The notes below the pieces were generated by a model that saw nothing but the letters and a program-made list of their open reading frames with translations, was not told the DNA's origin and did not search any database. Below, piece by piece: positions 12,801-28,000 of a stretch of 64,000 bases of DNA. A program made the position numbers and the translations under genes. The DNA is from Eumeta japonica (Eukaryota > Arthropoda > Insecta > Lepidoptera > Psychidae), in contig BGZK01000006.1 of assembly GCA_005406025.1 (NCBI GenBank), positions 124,001 to 188,000 of the forward strand, given 5' to 3'. Numbering within the stretch: position 1 is the first letter of the stretch; each line of letters begins with the position of its first letter.

Positions 12801-15800
12801 CCTCATTTATTTTAGTTTTTGAATAAAAGGTATTCTATTTCACATTACAGGAGATAATGCACATCTAAACATAATGTATACATTAAAACACATAATGTAT
12901 ACTACATTTCATTAAGATTGATCAAGTCATTATTTAAATATAAAGGCATATACAGACATAGAGGAATTGGAAAAATATGGTAAAAAATTATATGCATTAA
13001 GTATGCTAAGGAACAAATGTATAACACAAAATTTGACAAAAATACTGTAAATGCAGTACCATATTCATATCAGCATCAATATTAATTAAATGGTAATGTA
13101 GAAGTGGTATATTGGTAAAGAGGAAATTATGTTTATTTGCAACAAAATTCTATCCATACTGTATGCTAATTGATAATGGTTGAGTGGTCAAGAGAGTTGT
13201 CTTCAAATCAGAAGCAGGTATCCAGTTCGAATTTAGAACATGGGAATAATGACCAATGTGTTGTTAACTAAGTCAAATTAAAGCACATCCTCTGTACTTC
13301 CAAATGTACACAAAGCTATTGATTTCGAAAGATGCCACCTCATTAGTGAAAACATCCTTGGCAGCCGGCAACTAGCACTGGATCAGTGTAAAAACCTTAA
13401 GATTCAAGCGCCCTAAATTTAAATAATAGCATTATGGAAATGTCTCAACAAGGAAATGATAAAAACCTACTAAAATTTTGTTACATACTCTGTAATTAAA
13501 ATTATTTTTAAAGTCTTTAGTGATTTGAATAGCTTACATTAACTATATCATCAGGTGGTGAAAATGATCTAAACATGGCTTCGAAATACGCAGCCCTTGC
13601 GGCCAATATGGAGCGGTGCGCAGGCCTCGAAGTGGAGCCCACCACCAACTTCACGTCGCTCAGCTCCGCTCCTCCGCCCCCGACAAATACGCACATATCT
13701 TGCTCAAGTGTCGTGCCTGAAGCAAATTAAGTCAACAAATTCAAATATAATATGGACAACTTAAATACAACCATATTCATATTATAATAACAACAGAATT
13801 TTTCATTCTAGTCTGTTTATGAAACGGCGACGTTTTGTAAACAGCTTGATAAATAAATGGTTAGCGGGTAGCTTGTTAGATTAAGAGGTTTGGGCATAGG
13901 TGAATTTCACAATCAATTTGAGAAATAAGATATCTTACGAGCTTTAAAAATTTTATGAATTTTTTAAATTATTCTCAAATTGCCTAAGAATTTCATATAT
14001 ATAGTTCCTTAAGTTCAATGATTACAATGACTCGGCAAACTATCAAGTAATTAAAGTTATTAAAAACTTTTGTAAGCAAATGTATAAAATATTAGTCAAA
14101 AGAAATTATAAAGTCTAGTCTTGAACAAAATTGAGACATTTAATAAATAGTACTTCATTAAAATTGTATATTTCTGCTTATCTCAAACTTTCATGGCCTG
14201 CAAGTAAATCATCGAATACCATAAAATTCACTTCACAGCATATAGATTTATCTATATATATGATGTGCTCCTGATTTGAGATTGCAGTATGACACGAATT
14301 TTACGAGTATTTTTATGGAGTTCATGAATAACTTCCCATAAACAAATGGTTGTATACCAATCACTATTCACAGTATGACAATTCTCCAAAGCAACAGTAG
14401 CCACATGTCCAGTTTTATTAAAAAAGGAAGCAATTATTCACTTATAAGCACTTTACTCGTTCCCCACTTTGGTTAGTTTTGGCTCAACTCAATAGGCCCA
14501 TACGGTCCGTTAGTTAGGTCAGCGACCTAAGCGGCGGCCGAGTGGAGTAAGGGTACTCCACCCGACCGCCGCATACCACTCCCGGCCGGGCAGGAGGAAC
14601 GGGAACCGACCCGTGACGGTTTCCGGTGACGCCTATGCCGAGACGACACCCCTCAGGAGTCGTCCATAGAACATGTCACGCGCCGTCGGCACTCACACGT
14701 GCCGTCCGCCCGCGCTCGGTGAAGCTATTCAAGTCGTTCGACTGGTCGCCAGACTCGTCGCCTGACTATATAGCATAGCCGACCCAACTACTTCACCTTC
14801 AGGGGGACTTTTTTAGTGGGTTTTAGCCCCACACTACCCACGCGTACGGGCGCGAGGGTGGGCGGGATAGACATTTTTTAACCCCTCCACGTCGCAAGTG
14901 GGAAACAAAAAAAAAAACCCATACGGTCTATTGCGCTTTTGTTTTGCGATTGTAGAATAAATCCATGTTTTATCACCTATTATTATGTCCCACATCAAAT
15001 TTGACACCTGTTCCTTGAATTTGATATGCATGGCATTGCACCAAGTGATGCGGTTCGTTTTTTGAACCTCAGTTAAATTGTGTGGGATCCACGTGCACAG
15101 CTTTTTCATACCCAAATATTTATGTAGGATTGATTGTATTTGATTTATGCCTATGCTTAAGGATGCCCGAATCTCATGGTAGGCCTATCTGTTTCGATCA
15201 TACAGCACACAGAAACAATGTTTTTATTGTTCACAGCGGTGGAGGGGTGACAATCACGTAATTGGTCATTGAGATTGACACTACCACGCTTAAGTTCTGC
15301 AAACCAGTTATAAATAGTCGTTTTGCATGGTGTTTCATCGCCAAAGCTGTTTGAAGCCGATCGAGGTTCTACGGAGCTGTCAAATGGTGCTTAAAATCAT
15401 AAAAAAATATACTATAAAAATTTTGATGACAAATCCATAGTGATGAAGACACGCAATTTTGAAATAACGCCACAATGTAAAAACAAATGACAGACGAAAC
15501 AAACTGTATTCTATAGCCAAAGAAATACATTTACCAATGTAGCAATTACTAATTAAACATTTTTTATATCAGTGGCCAGTTTTAGAAACTTATAATGCGC
15601 CCTAAATGTTACATTAAAATAATTGTCAAAAAGTAAATATTTTGTCTCTAAATTTACTAAAACCTTAGTAACTAAGCATTTCTAAATATATATTTTTGAC
15701 AACTTTTGATAGTTATCATCACTAGTCATTCGCAAAAGTTAATCGAAAACGTTAGGAGCATGTTGTATATATATATTTTAAGGAAGTTAAATACATTACA

Positions 15801-18800
15801 CTCATTAATTTGACACGTGAATAAATCACCTTGGATATCCTCATCTGTATCGTGTTGCGGTTGTTTGGGCGCTAGCTGCTGACGCCGTCGAATCACCTCT
15901 ACCATCAACGATTGTTCCATATCTTCGAAGTCCTTAGACATCACGATAGGCGTGAAGTTGTAATCCTTCACTACAAACCTATAAGAATTTATGTTAAAAA
16001 ACTATAATATATCTGCTAATAAAGTCTTGTAGGTTAATGGAATCACAATTTAATGGTCAAATTAGTCATATAATCTCACAGACACAGTTTTACCCTCTTG
16101 ACAGTTGAGTATCACCCTTGATGAAGAGCGATGCCATTTGTTTTGTAGATAGTAGCCACAAAATTTGAAATTACATAATTGGCTATTATAAAAAGAATAA
16201 ACAATATATAGGTGTTGCACAGCCAAATATTTTTGTGTCACTTTATTGTTTTGTTTTAATTTATAGCTCAACTTAAAAAAAAAATTATATAATGTGCATA
16301 TATTCAGAAAAACCAAAACAAATTAAAAGAGATGGAAACATATGAATGCCCTTGATTTGAATTCTAATTTATTTAGTATCTCTTTTAATTTGCTCGAAAT
16401 ATTATTCCAGAGATCCTGTGAATGTGATAAAAATGAAAACAGTGCAGTCAAATGAAGCGTCATATGATGTGAATAGCGAAACTCTGAATCTTTGTTGTGA
16501 ACTTGTATAATATTGTAATAAATATGAGTAAACAAGACCATTACAATGTAATAAATTAGTTACTTGTTATCAGTATTTAAAAAAGGCCCCCACAATTTAT
16601 TTATGGATGATATGGATGGAGGGAATGCCTCTTTATAACCTTGTCCTTTGCCTTTCAAATAACCAAATATTAATTGAAAAAGTCCATGTTACTCGCTTGC
16701 GGACAGATATTTTATGTAGTATACATTTTAAAACAAGAGAAAAATTTATCTCAAGTCATGAAAAATGTATGAAAATTTAAATCTTTGATTTTGGAGTACA
16801 TCCGCATACAGAACTGTTTGTGTGCACCATTATATGCCATTGACACCCTGAAAGTATCCAACAGTGTGGTTTTCCAACTGTACGGATGATAAAAATGTGG
16901 TATTTTATTGCGAGATCGCTATTCAATGCTTTTACTAATCTCAACATGATAATCACAACTACAATTCCAATCATTTAGAAAAAGCAGAGTTCAAATTAAA
17001 TCGAGGTAAACGTATTTAGCGAAATTATAACGAAAACATTTATAATACAATTAAAATGCGCAATAAGGATCATTATCAATTATCTAATCTGAATTGTATG
17101 TTAAATTTACCGGTGTACTTAGCCACATGTGCAGTCCACTTAAATTATATATCTACAAAAAAGGGAGTGATTTATATCGTATTTTCTTCACGCGCTATCT
17201 CGCCCTATACGAGACAAAAATATTTGCCCACCATTCTGTTTTATATTTAAATCCTTCAGTGTTTAATAACATTTTTTGATAAAGTACAGAAATAAATTAG
17301 ATGGCTGCTAATAAATTATAAGATTGCAAAAAAAAATCTGAAGTGTCAAAGATGACCATTTAAAATGGCTCTTTTATTGTTGTGCTAGATGAAAACTCAG
17401 CTTCGCTTGGGTGAAATGCGACTCATAATACATATGTCGGTACAAAATGTAGGTAGATATTTTTGTAGTTATCGGTTCTCAAGGAATATCAAAGGCATAG
17501 ATTCTTATAGCATTGTTCATTGTGTTTAATAAAGATAGTCAATTAAAACTGCCAAAGTTTTTACATACATAATTTTAATTTTAAATCAACTTTCAAAATA
17601 AACTAACATAAATTAACAAAACAAATAGCTTTTAAGGTTTATTCTTTGTGAACCTCTCTGTTTCACCGACGTGCTGAGTGGCGAGGCGTAAATGGGCTTA
17701 ATATCCCACATTTATTAATCTACTCAAGATGTCATTCGGTGTCAGTGACGTTTCGCTAGAGTGGCCAATATGGCGACTGCGCTTTGTCTGTCAACATCAT
17801 TAGAATTTAACAAAATATTCGACAATCCGAATTTTGTGGATATATGTTGTCGACTCAAAATCTTTACTTTTTTATGTTTTATTATTCAGGTAAGGTTTCG
17901 ATCGAGTCTACCATACCCCTTGACGAAATTATTAATTATAGATTAATGTTAACAGTATTTTACTACAAAAATTAATGAACTACATGAATTATGTCTATTT
18001 CTCAGAAGGGTGCACAGAGACTACAGATATCATATCTCTCTTGCCCCACTGCCATCCATCAATCTTTTCATGCAAGCTTGTCGGTTTCGGGTAGTTAAAA
18101 TTTGGCCCTTTTTTTAATATACCACCAATATGCTCTGCATAGAATTTTCTAGGGCGACCCTTGCCAACCTTTTCATCACATTTTAAAGATTTATTTTGTC
18201 AGCCTACTTTCATTCACCCATTCCAGATGGTCAAATCACCGCAACATACTTCTTTCTACTCTAGTCACTACATCTTCCTTCAAACCACACCACTCTCTAA
18301 ACATCACTATCTACGTCTATCTTCCCGAAACACTACACTTACTAGACAGTGATTGCATCTTCACTCCATTAATCCTACTTTCATTTTTCTTCTGCCACAC
18401 CCAGGTTTCACTACCAAACATAAGAGCACTTGTCGTGAGACGCTTTTATTATTCATAATAGCGAGCAAAGCCTCATTCATTTATTTCCCGCATTCACTCT
18501 CTTTTCAATATCTCTATAATGTTTACTATCATTTGTAAACTGACAACTTAGGTATACAAACTCTTTTATTTGTTCGACTTTCTCACCTTCTATATCATAT
18601 TCAGTTGTGCTTTAGCCGCATTCAAACACCATCCACCTTAGTCTTCCGGACATTTACCTTCATACCCCTTTCCTTAACAGAATCATTCATTTTATTTATT
18701 ATCTCCAGCAGCCCGCACGCCGACGGCGAAAGGATTACTTGGTCGTTGGCGTACAGGAGGTATTTGACAGACAGCTCATTCATCTTAAATCCACAATCAT

Positions 18801-21800
18801 ACTCTTTCAAATCATACAGACAGCTATCCATGAATAGGTTGAATAGTAACGGTGAAACTATACATCCCTATCTGACACCCCTCCGCATGTCAAACCAGCC
18901 GGTGTATGCCCCATTTATTCTGACGCAAACACTGAAGCCCCTGGATAGGGACTGCAGTGCCTGTATCAATCCGCTATTCAATAGGGAAATAGATGTGAGT
19001 TTATATTATTATTATATTATTATGAATTATGTCAATACCTCAAACAATGTTCCTTAATGCAGGCTAAATTGGCGTGATGCGCTGCGTGTAAGGCTGCTAG
19101 TACGTTGCTGTAGCATAGATTAGCCCGAAGATATCGCGAGCACAAACCGCGCAGGCGGGGAATGTTTAGTTTCAGAGCTAATCTCAGCACTTCCATTACC
19201 AGTAGAACAGTGGCAGGACAGGCTGGATTTTCATCTATACATTTGTGAAAAAAAATTGTTTTCATTAGTATTATAATAATATGTATATTGATGACTTTAT
19301 CTATAATATTTAAACATGCATTTATTGCACTACAAATTTTATTAATGTGTCATTCATTATTGAAAATGAATGACACATTAATAAAATTTGTAGTTAAGGT
19401 AGGACCGTGTCTTGTACCACATACATCAATGTTTGTAAATTGATGTAATGTAATGTTACTCATTTTGAATAAAAACTCATTTTTATGGCCTCCATAATAA
19501 TTTTAGAATCTTATTTATTTTTTACATTCAAAACAATTGGTATTGTATAAATGCAATACTATTGAAAGAAATTTGTTAAATATCATATCAAAGAATTTCA
19601 TCATAACATACATGTTGTCCGTAACATGAACTGACAGAATATTTATCACAGTGCACCAGACGAAACTCTGCCGCTGTGAGTTGCCTGAAAATGAGGTAGT
19701 GTGCAAGTATAACACTTTCCGATACTTCCTTCTCCCTGCATTACCACTGAAGCCATTGCAATGCTTTCATGACTAACTTCACAATGGCAGAATTTTGTGC
19801 TTTGTACTATATTTACTATTTAATTTTATTTAATAAAAAAAATAATACTGCTTAATTTTACTTTTAATTATAGTTTTCAACTATGTGAATATTAGATCTT
19901 TATTTAACACTAATAAAAAATGAAGAGCAATTCCCTTCCATTAGTATTATATGAATATTATTTTAATAATAATAAAAAAAAATTTCAATGTGAATGTATA
20001 TTACAAACCTTTTTCTGTGGGATCTATTCTATCTGTATAAATATAATCTAGAATCATTCTAAAAGCTTCTGGTGTAGCCTCAGGTAATTTAATTATTAGT
20101 TGTGGTCGTCCTGACTGTGAGTTTACTGTTTCGGTGGTTGCATCCTCAGAAACCCGTTTCTTTTGTGATTCTTCTCTCGCTTCTCTGAAGATTATAAAAA
20201 CAATAAAATACGATTTTAATTGACTATAATGTGCCATTGTATGATTTGAAAATTAAAGTAGAACTGCATAAGTGTATATATATATACTCCTTGTAATCAA
20301 ACTTCATAGGTTTGTTTGAAATGCTGTATGACCTATTCAATTTATGGCAATACATTAGGTTAAATTTCAATTCATCAACGTCTTGCACCAAAATAGTACC
20401 TTACTTGATTTTAGCACGTAAATATTGTGATCGAGCAGCTAGCATTGCCTGATGGGCCAGCACTGGCGTTTCTTCTTTACCCACTAATAATACTACATCA
20501 CAAAATTGCTGCGATTTAAGTATTCGTCCAAAATCATCGTGAAGTGTGCATCGTGGGTAATTTGATAACTGGAATCAATGGAAGTCCTTTATTATTAAAC
20601 ATACGTCTGGGAATAAAGATACAGTATGATTGATATTTTAAGCAGAATAGAGCCATCATCAGCACTCGTTTCACTGGAATATCGATGTTGTTGGGTCTAC
20701 TTTTATAGATATCTATTGTTAAGCAGAATTCAATGAATGTAAATTAGTTGTAAATTATCACAGTCAACTAATGTTCAAGTATTTAATTTCACTAATAACC
20801 ATGGAACAAAATTAAATGATAATTTATAGTTGTAACCCTAACATAGATGACACTTCTACCATTAAATTGTTTTGTTACTCTTTGCTGTTACAGGGGAGGG
20901 GCTTGCGGCGGGATGGAGGGAGAGGCAGGCTTGGGGTGGGATTGGAGGGAGGGGGCTTGGGGGCGGGGGTGGAGGGGCTGATGAGGGTTAAATTTCTCAA
21001 TTGTTTTACATGAATATTTTAATGTCTTTAAGGGTATACCTAGATATTGTGTTGCCCTATTTAATACAGATGCATAATGCATTCGATTATAGCCCATTGC
21101 TATATTAAAATAAAAATTTTGTTTCGGATTAGAGATTGTTTGGGCAAACATCGTGAACGATTCTCTCTATCTAGTTAGAACATTGATCTGCTTAATTCGC
21201 CTGGTGGTAATTGCGTGCGCTAAGCTAAACACCATATCAAATACCTTTATGAAAGCCCTTTTATTGTGAAACTTATTATTGATTGTTAGAGTTATTAACT
21301 GATGACTGATGACCTATGCACTATATAGATAAATAATAACCTGAAAACGAAACAGCTCCCCGCTTCGCACATTATTGTCGACTGTCCCACCGAACACATA
21401 CATTGCGTCTCCGACCACAGCACCCGCATGAAAAAGGCGCCCCGACGGCACCTGAGATTCTGGCGAAGGATGAATAACTGACCTAAAACACAAAAGTTAC
21501 AAACATGAAAAATTGATTAAATTGTTCCACTTTGATGTTAGATGATAGGATGCAATAAAGATTATAAGTATGTTATTGCAATAGTTGACCTAAGAAGCAA
21601 AATTCAGTTTTATAATTATTCCATGGTTTCATGTGGACTATAGAGGATTTATAAGCAGTTACAAGTTCGGAAAAGGGCCCACTTTATATTTTATTTGCAC
21701 TTATAACAAATTTATAAAGCACCTTTAAAATGCTACTTATGCTAATAATAGTACTATAATACACATACATTCAGCAATGCTTTTATAAGTTCATATGTGA

Positions 21801-24800
21801 AGAACAGTCATAGATGGAACCCAATCAATGTGTTAAGCTTATTCGATTAGTTTACATTTTTCTAATAATATCTATCAGAGTAATTAAATTACAAATATTT
21901 GTGTGTTTGAATTATTATTTGTCATGTAGTATATTCGCAGAAGAGCATAAATTTTCTATAAAGCATATCATGTTTTTAATTAAAATGTTAACTTACCTCT
22001 TGAAATTGGAATATTTACATATTAAGTATTTATTAATTTGTTCAGCAAATATTCACGGCAGCTGCCATTTTCTCAACTAGCATTTCGAAATACATTATAA
22101 TGCTACAATAGGCATACCTAGTTTTATAACGGCAAGTGTCAAAACCAAAGTCACGATGACTATATTTAGCATTAGGAATTGAAAAAAAACACAATGTTCA
22201 TAAATTATACGGCTTTGTTGTAGAAATATTTAAAGGTGTGTTGTTTTTGACTGAATTAATAATTCTTGATTGCTCTTAAGTATCATATTACATTCATGAT
22301 AAAATTTATGGATATTAAATGATTTTTGACCAAAAATTATTTCCTGTCTTCAAGGAACTCACCTTCGGGCTAGTGTAAAACCAAACAAGAATTATAAATG
22401 AACTCAAGTACTTTACTCTTATATTTACTTATAAAGGTCATAAAATATCACCTTATAAGCGCTTACAAGTAATCAAGAGTAATTACTTCACAGTGCCATT
22501 GCTCTTGTTTTGTGCTTTTGTAGAAGGCTTCAGTCTATAATGGCCAATAAATATAATGCTATAAAAACAGCATTTATTTAAGCTGTTAAAAGCGCGGTGG
22601 CAAATACTAAAGCCATTATTAGAGCTTTATAAGTCTATATAGTCTTATAAAGTATGCATCTCAGGATAACTTTGCTAATTGGGGAAACAATAAAATAAAA
22701 CATTTCTAAGAAACTTAGCACAGTGGCTCATGTCAGCTATATTGAGCTCAAATATGTACATGTTGAAGTTGAAAATATATATGAAATTGAAATTAAAATT
22801 TACCTAACATAGAACAGTATAAGATAAATTAAATATAGAACAGTAATAACATAAAATAACAAAAAAATATGTCAGCCACAGAAATAAAAACATCCACATT
22901 CTACTCCAACTAGAACTAGAAGGAATAAAAGAACATGAGTTCAAACAAAAATAAAATTATCTTAGTTTTTCTTAAAAAAAAAAGAAGCAAAATTTAACAC
23001 TTTTGGTTGGAACATTTCCTTTAAGATGAGCTTTGATAAGAATTTTCTTATATCTGAATTTAATACCTATAATTAATTTGAATGTCACACATTTCTTGGA
23101 TTAATTTCAATAATAAACTTTTTTGCTCCTAATAATAAAACAAATACCAAGGATCTCATAGATGCAACAATCATACTAATTTATTAAAAGAGAATTAAAT
23201 ATCTTTTTCTTTCTGAAATAGTAATTCCTTAGTATTTTTTATTTTATTTTATGATTCCTTAGACTTTTTGAAGCAAGAAGCCAGAAGTTCAGTCTGTTTT
23301 TAAATTGTTCAGAATCTCTATTCACTTATACTTTTTTCAACTTTTTTAAGCTTCAATAATTAACTGAAAACTTAGATGTGCATAAATAAATATGCTTATA
23401 AATAATAAATTTAGTACTGAAACAAACTGTGGGAATATTTACCACATTAGCAAGAATTGGTTTTTATCAAAAATATTACAATAATATTGTTGCGAACTAT
23501 GCACATAAACAAAATAACGAAATAGACATTTTAGGATTATTTATCATCCTCTTAAATATCAGAATAAACTTTGCATATTTATCTCGAAATGCGTGTTTAC
23601 GTTAATTCTATTTTAAAACTAGAGAATTTTGGTAAGAAGTGTTTTACAATTGAAACGTTACTGACCATATCTGAGTATCTAGATCGAAGCAGTGCAAATC
23701 ACCGGGTAATGTATTGTCAGCGGCGCCCCCAAATACATAAAGATGTCGTCCATGAGCTAACATAATGTGTCCATAACGGCGTGCCGGCGCAGGACCCGCG
23801 CACCGTAGCAAGTGCTCTGTACACACGCGACTCCATCTACAGGGATTAAGAAGTAATAGTAAAAGTGTATATAACAAATGAACTTATGGTGTAAAACAAG
23901 TGTATTCATAATAATGAACTTATGGTGTAAAACTAGTGTATTAATAAATAACAATATATGGTGCCTTGTCACACCTGTTTTGTTATTTAGTCCTGTTTTT
24001 GATTCTGTTTTGACATTTTAATAGATTGCGCCGACTGGCCCTTGCTTTGTTTAGATATTGAATCTTGGCCCGATTGATCTGATACGCACCGTGACGGAGC
24101 AGGGATTCAAATGATAAATGCAAAACCTTTTCTTCTAAGTGCAAAGGTAGAAATCATGTAGTATTTTTCCAGAAACATCACAGAAAAACATTATTTATGT
24201 GTCACATTTATGCTCTACCATGGATTTGCATGAATGTTCCGCAGTTTCTGTTTCATTTCATTAATTACTTTTATTGATTCATGCATTAAACACAAAAAAT
24301 TTATATCTAATATTGTGTATTACCTAATTTTTTATATATCAATACTTATTATACATGCCCAGTGCAGTTTGTTTTGCTGATGTCAGAGTATTTTTTTCCG
24401 CAGAGATTTTTTTTATAGAATTTTCGAGAGATAAACGAGCATTCGAGCCACCAGAGAGCGGATGGTCAACGCCGCCTATAAACACTTGCAATCCCAGAGG
24501 AGTCAGTAATATGTTGTCGGCCTCTTAGGTAAGAATATTTAATTGAGAAGGGAATGGGGTGGCTTCGAGAGGCACTGTAACTCGCACATACTGGACGAAA
24601 TTAAACGGTGGAAACTGTTACTCGACTTTTTTAGCTTTTATGCAAATAAAAGTTTAAAAAGTCGAGTAACAGATTCCAGTTCCAGTTGGGCTTGTGCCCA
24701 GAGTGATAATATATTTCAATGCTTATATTAAATAAACCTAATTTAATAAATAGCATTATATTTAGCTTGTATCGCCTTGCCAGGCATTGTGGTGAGCTAA

Positions 24801-25009
24801 TCAATAACCAATAGAAGCATTTCATGGAAGGAGTCATCACTCTGCAAGGTAAACCATGTGTAGGGGTACAATCGTAAAAACACTAAGTGTTAAATAGGAA
24901 ACAATGTATTCTGCTCAGTGTTGGTAGCATATCGTGAACAATATTTTGATGTAAGAAATTGTGTTATTTGAACCTCAAGTTTTGTATTATAAGTTTAATT
25001 CGCAAACTA

Positions 25010-25051
<42 letters not shown>

Positions 25052-28000
25052 CTTCTGGCTTCCCATGTGCTAGTTGACGTAGTTTGAGTTCGAACCCAAT
25101 GGTAAAGTAATTTGGAGGAGCTAGGGAAAGGGGTTTGATTCTCCGGTTGGTAGGTTAGAATGCATAAAATTCAATTACAATACGAATTTAAAGAAGGTCG
25201 CCCTAAGTCAGATATTGTACCACAAAATATTGATGCTGTGTGAAAATTAATAATACACAATTGTCATGTGACATATCAAGATATAAAAGTGTCCCTGGGC
25301 ATAAGTATGACAAGCATACATAAGATATTACACGAAAATTGGGCTGTAAGAAAATTTGTTGACATTGGGTTCCGCACAATTTGAGCATAGATCAAAATCA
25401 GGCTCGTGCTGATTGGTGCAAAAAAATAATAAAAAATACAATCATGATGCATCAAAAGTTGTTTATAATAACTACACAGGTGACGAATATTGGGTTTATT
25501 CATATAACCCTGAAACTAAACAACAGTCAATGGTGTGGGTGTTTCAAGATGAGCCAAACCCACCAAAAGTGATTCATGCTAAAAGCACTTTGAAGTAAAT
25601 GGTTGTCTCTTTTTTTGCTATAAATGCACACATGGTTACAGTGCCACTAGCGAATCGTAAAGCAGTTAATTCTGAGTTGTACATGACCATTTTTTTGCCA
25701 GAAGTCTTTGAAGAAATAAAAACAACCGACAATGCAGAATCATTCTTCATCATCACAATGCTAGCTGTCACAAATCGGCCGAAACAATTCGGTTTTTGGA
25801 AAGTCAAAATATCGAATTGATGGGTCATTGCCGTACAGCTCCAATTTGGCACCCAACAATTTCTGTTTATTCCAAAGCGTGAAAATTTAATTATGTTGTC
25901 AACGTTTTTCAAGCTGCAAAGAGGCTGTTGTGCGTTCTAAATGTACGTTTTGGAGACATCTAAATCAGAATGGAAAAAGTGTTATAAAAATTGATTTCGG
26001 CATATGCAAAAGTGCATCGATCATAATGGCGGAAATTTTGAAAAGCAATAAAATCATTCTAATTGATAGATGTTTGTTTCTTTTTGATATTCCGGAAACA
26101 TGGAAAGCAGCCTTCATATTTTATGAAAAAATATAATATTTTTAGTAACAAGCAACTACTACTGTATATTTTATTTTATACACAGAATTATTTGATCACA
26201 TTTGAATGAATTATTTGACTAAAAGAGAATCTACTTTAAATATTAGCACATTTTTTACATGCAATTTAAAATGCTAATAAAATCATACTAAAAATTTGAT
26301 TGTCACTTCCAAAATCTAAAATATGACAGATAAGTAATTTTTGAATCGTGCATGAGAAATTCCATTACTCACGTGTGTGTTTCGAAGTCAAACTGGAACA
26401 ATGCATTGGTAATTTTAGCCCCACTTTGGCCACTGAAAACATACATCCTGCCCCTGGCTACAGCAACGGGAAAATTACAGCAGGTCGGTGGGCATTCGCC
26501 TTTTTGTTCTACCCTTTCCCATTGCTTATTTTCACCCAGTAAATAAATTATGCTTCAGGTAGTTGTACCAAATCTGGTCAATTCTAGAATGGAAGCATTT
26601 ATTTTTAGTTCATTTGGGAGATACTTATATGCTAAAACGAGAAAGCATTGTTTAATAGTATAAACCATATTTAGTGAAGAGTATTAACTATTGTAACACA
26701 TTTTTGTACAAAACAGAAATACACTCATTTCGAGCAAAGTTTCATGTCTCTTTTCCATAAATATGTCATGAACTATTATGTTATTGATATGGATTATAGT
26801 TATTGGCCTCATATAAGCTAGGCATGTGTAGATCATAAAGCTTTGTTATCAGATTTTTTAACAAGACCAAGCTTTAAATATTGATGAAATGTAACAACTC
26901 AAATAATATATCTACAGTGTATTAAAATGAAAAGGCATATCAAGACTTAAATATCTCATATTACTCTGAAATAATGAAACAGACAATTTTCTGGAATCTT
27001 AACTCTGGCATCTCAATTCATTTATGAAAATTTATTTCATGTAAAAAAAATTTAGAAATGTTTAAAAGAAATAGTAGTCGACATAAACTCAATACCAGAA
27101 ATGAAAATAAACTGATTTCACATGTTAGTCAACTAAGTAAAGTCACAAATACATTTAGACGGTTCTGCGTTCAATATTCAATAATTCATCGTATCATATT
27201 CAATAAGGTTCCTGTAGATATACAATATTTACCCCTATACAAATATATGAGTGTTATTAAACAATCACTCAGTAAAAAAGGGTATTATATAATTTCTGAA
27301 TATTTAGAAGACAAATATCCATAGGCATAAGCGGCTCGACTTCTTACCGCGCTGTTTCATTCTCAATGGTTTTGTATTTGTTTTGGCTATGTATGAGCAA
27401 ATTAGAAAATGAGCTATCCTTAAGTTTCTCGCTCGTTCTTCTTGAGGGAAAACTGCCTTCCAAATGAATTGTAAAGTGTACATTTGCAAAAAATTATGAT
27501 GTATTTAAAGTGTTATTTTTAATCTATTAAATAAAGATATTTTGAATTTGAATTAGTAACAAATTGTTCATTTTAAAAATTGTCTTATAACATGACTAAC
27601 TAGTAAAGTTACCAAAATATATAACTGATTTACTGTAGATATGTCTCATTGTATTTCTGACATAACATAATTTCATTCTTACCATTTTTATCTAGTGTCT
27701 AAAGAAACGCAATTAGAGAAACATCTTATTAAAGTAAATGTATGTATAACTGTATGTGCTACAATTTCTTTGTCGAATTACTAACAATTCTTTGTAACAT
27801 ATATACAGTTTACATTTTTGGTTACCAGAGAAATTGGAAAATTATGATTGTAATTATTGATGATGTGAAGGTAGAATATTTCTAGGGTATCATATATGTC
27901 CATGCAAATAAAAACGAGGACCATCGAGTTATAAAAGTTGACATACCAGTAAATTAACAGTCCACATGTCATTCAATCTAGCATTTCCATCATATCCAGC

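Noticed and set aside
14834..15115. 93-codon minus-strand frame as a gene
   Set aside because: The mariner-like part runs into the retroposon insert; it is a chance fusion across the insertion boundary.
18605..19057. 150-codon + strand frame
   Set aside because: Antisense to a reverse-transcriptase remnant and to the end of LZTR1 exon 10; the amino-acid content is meaningless.
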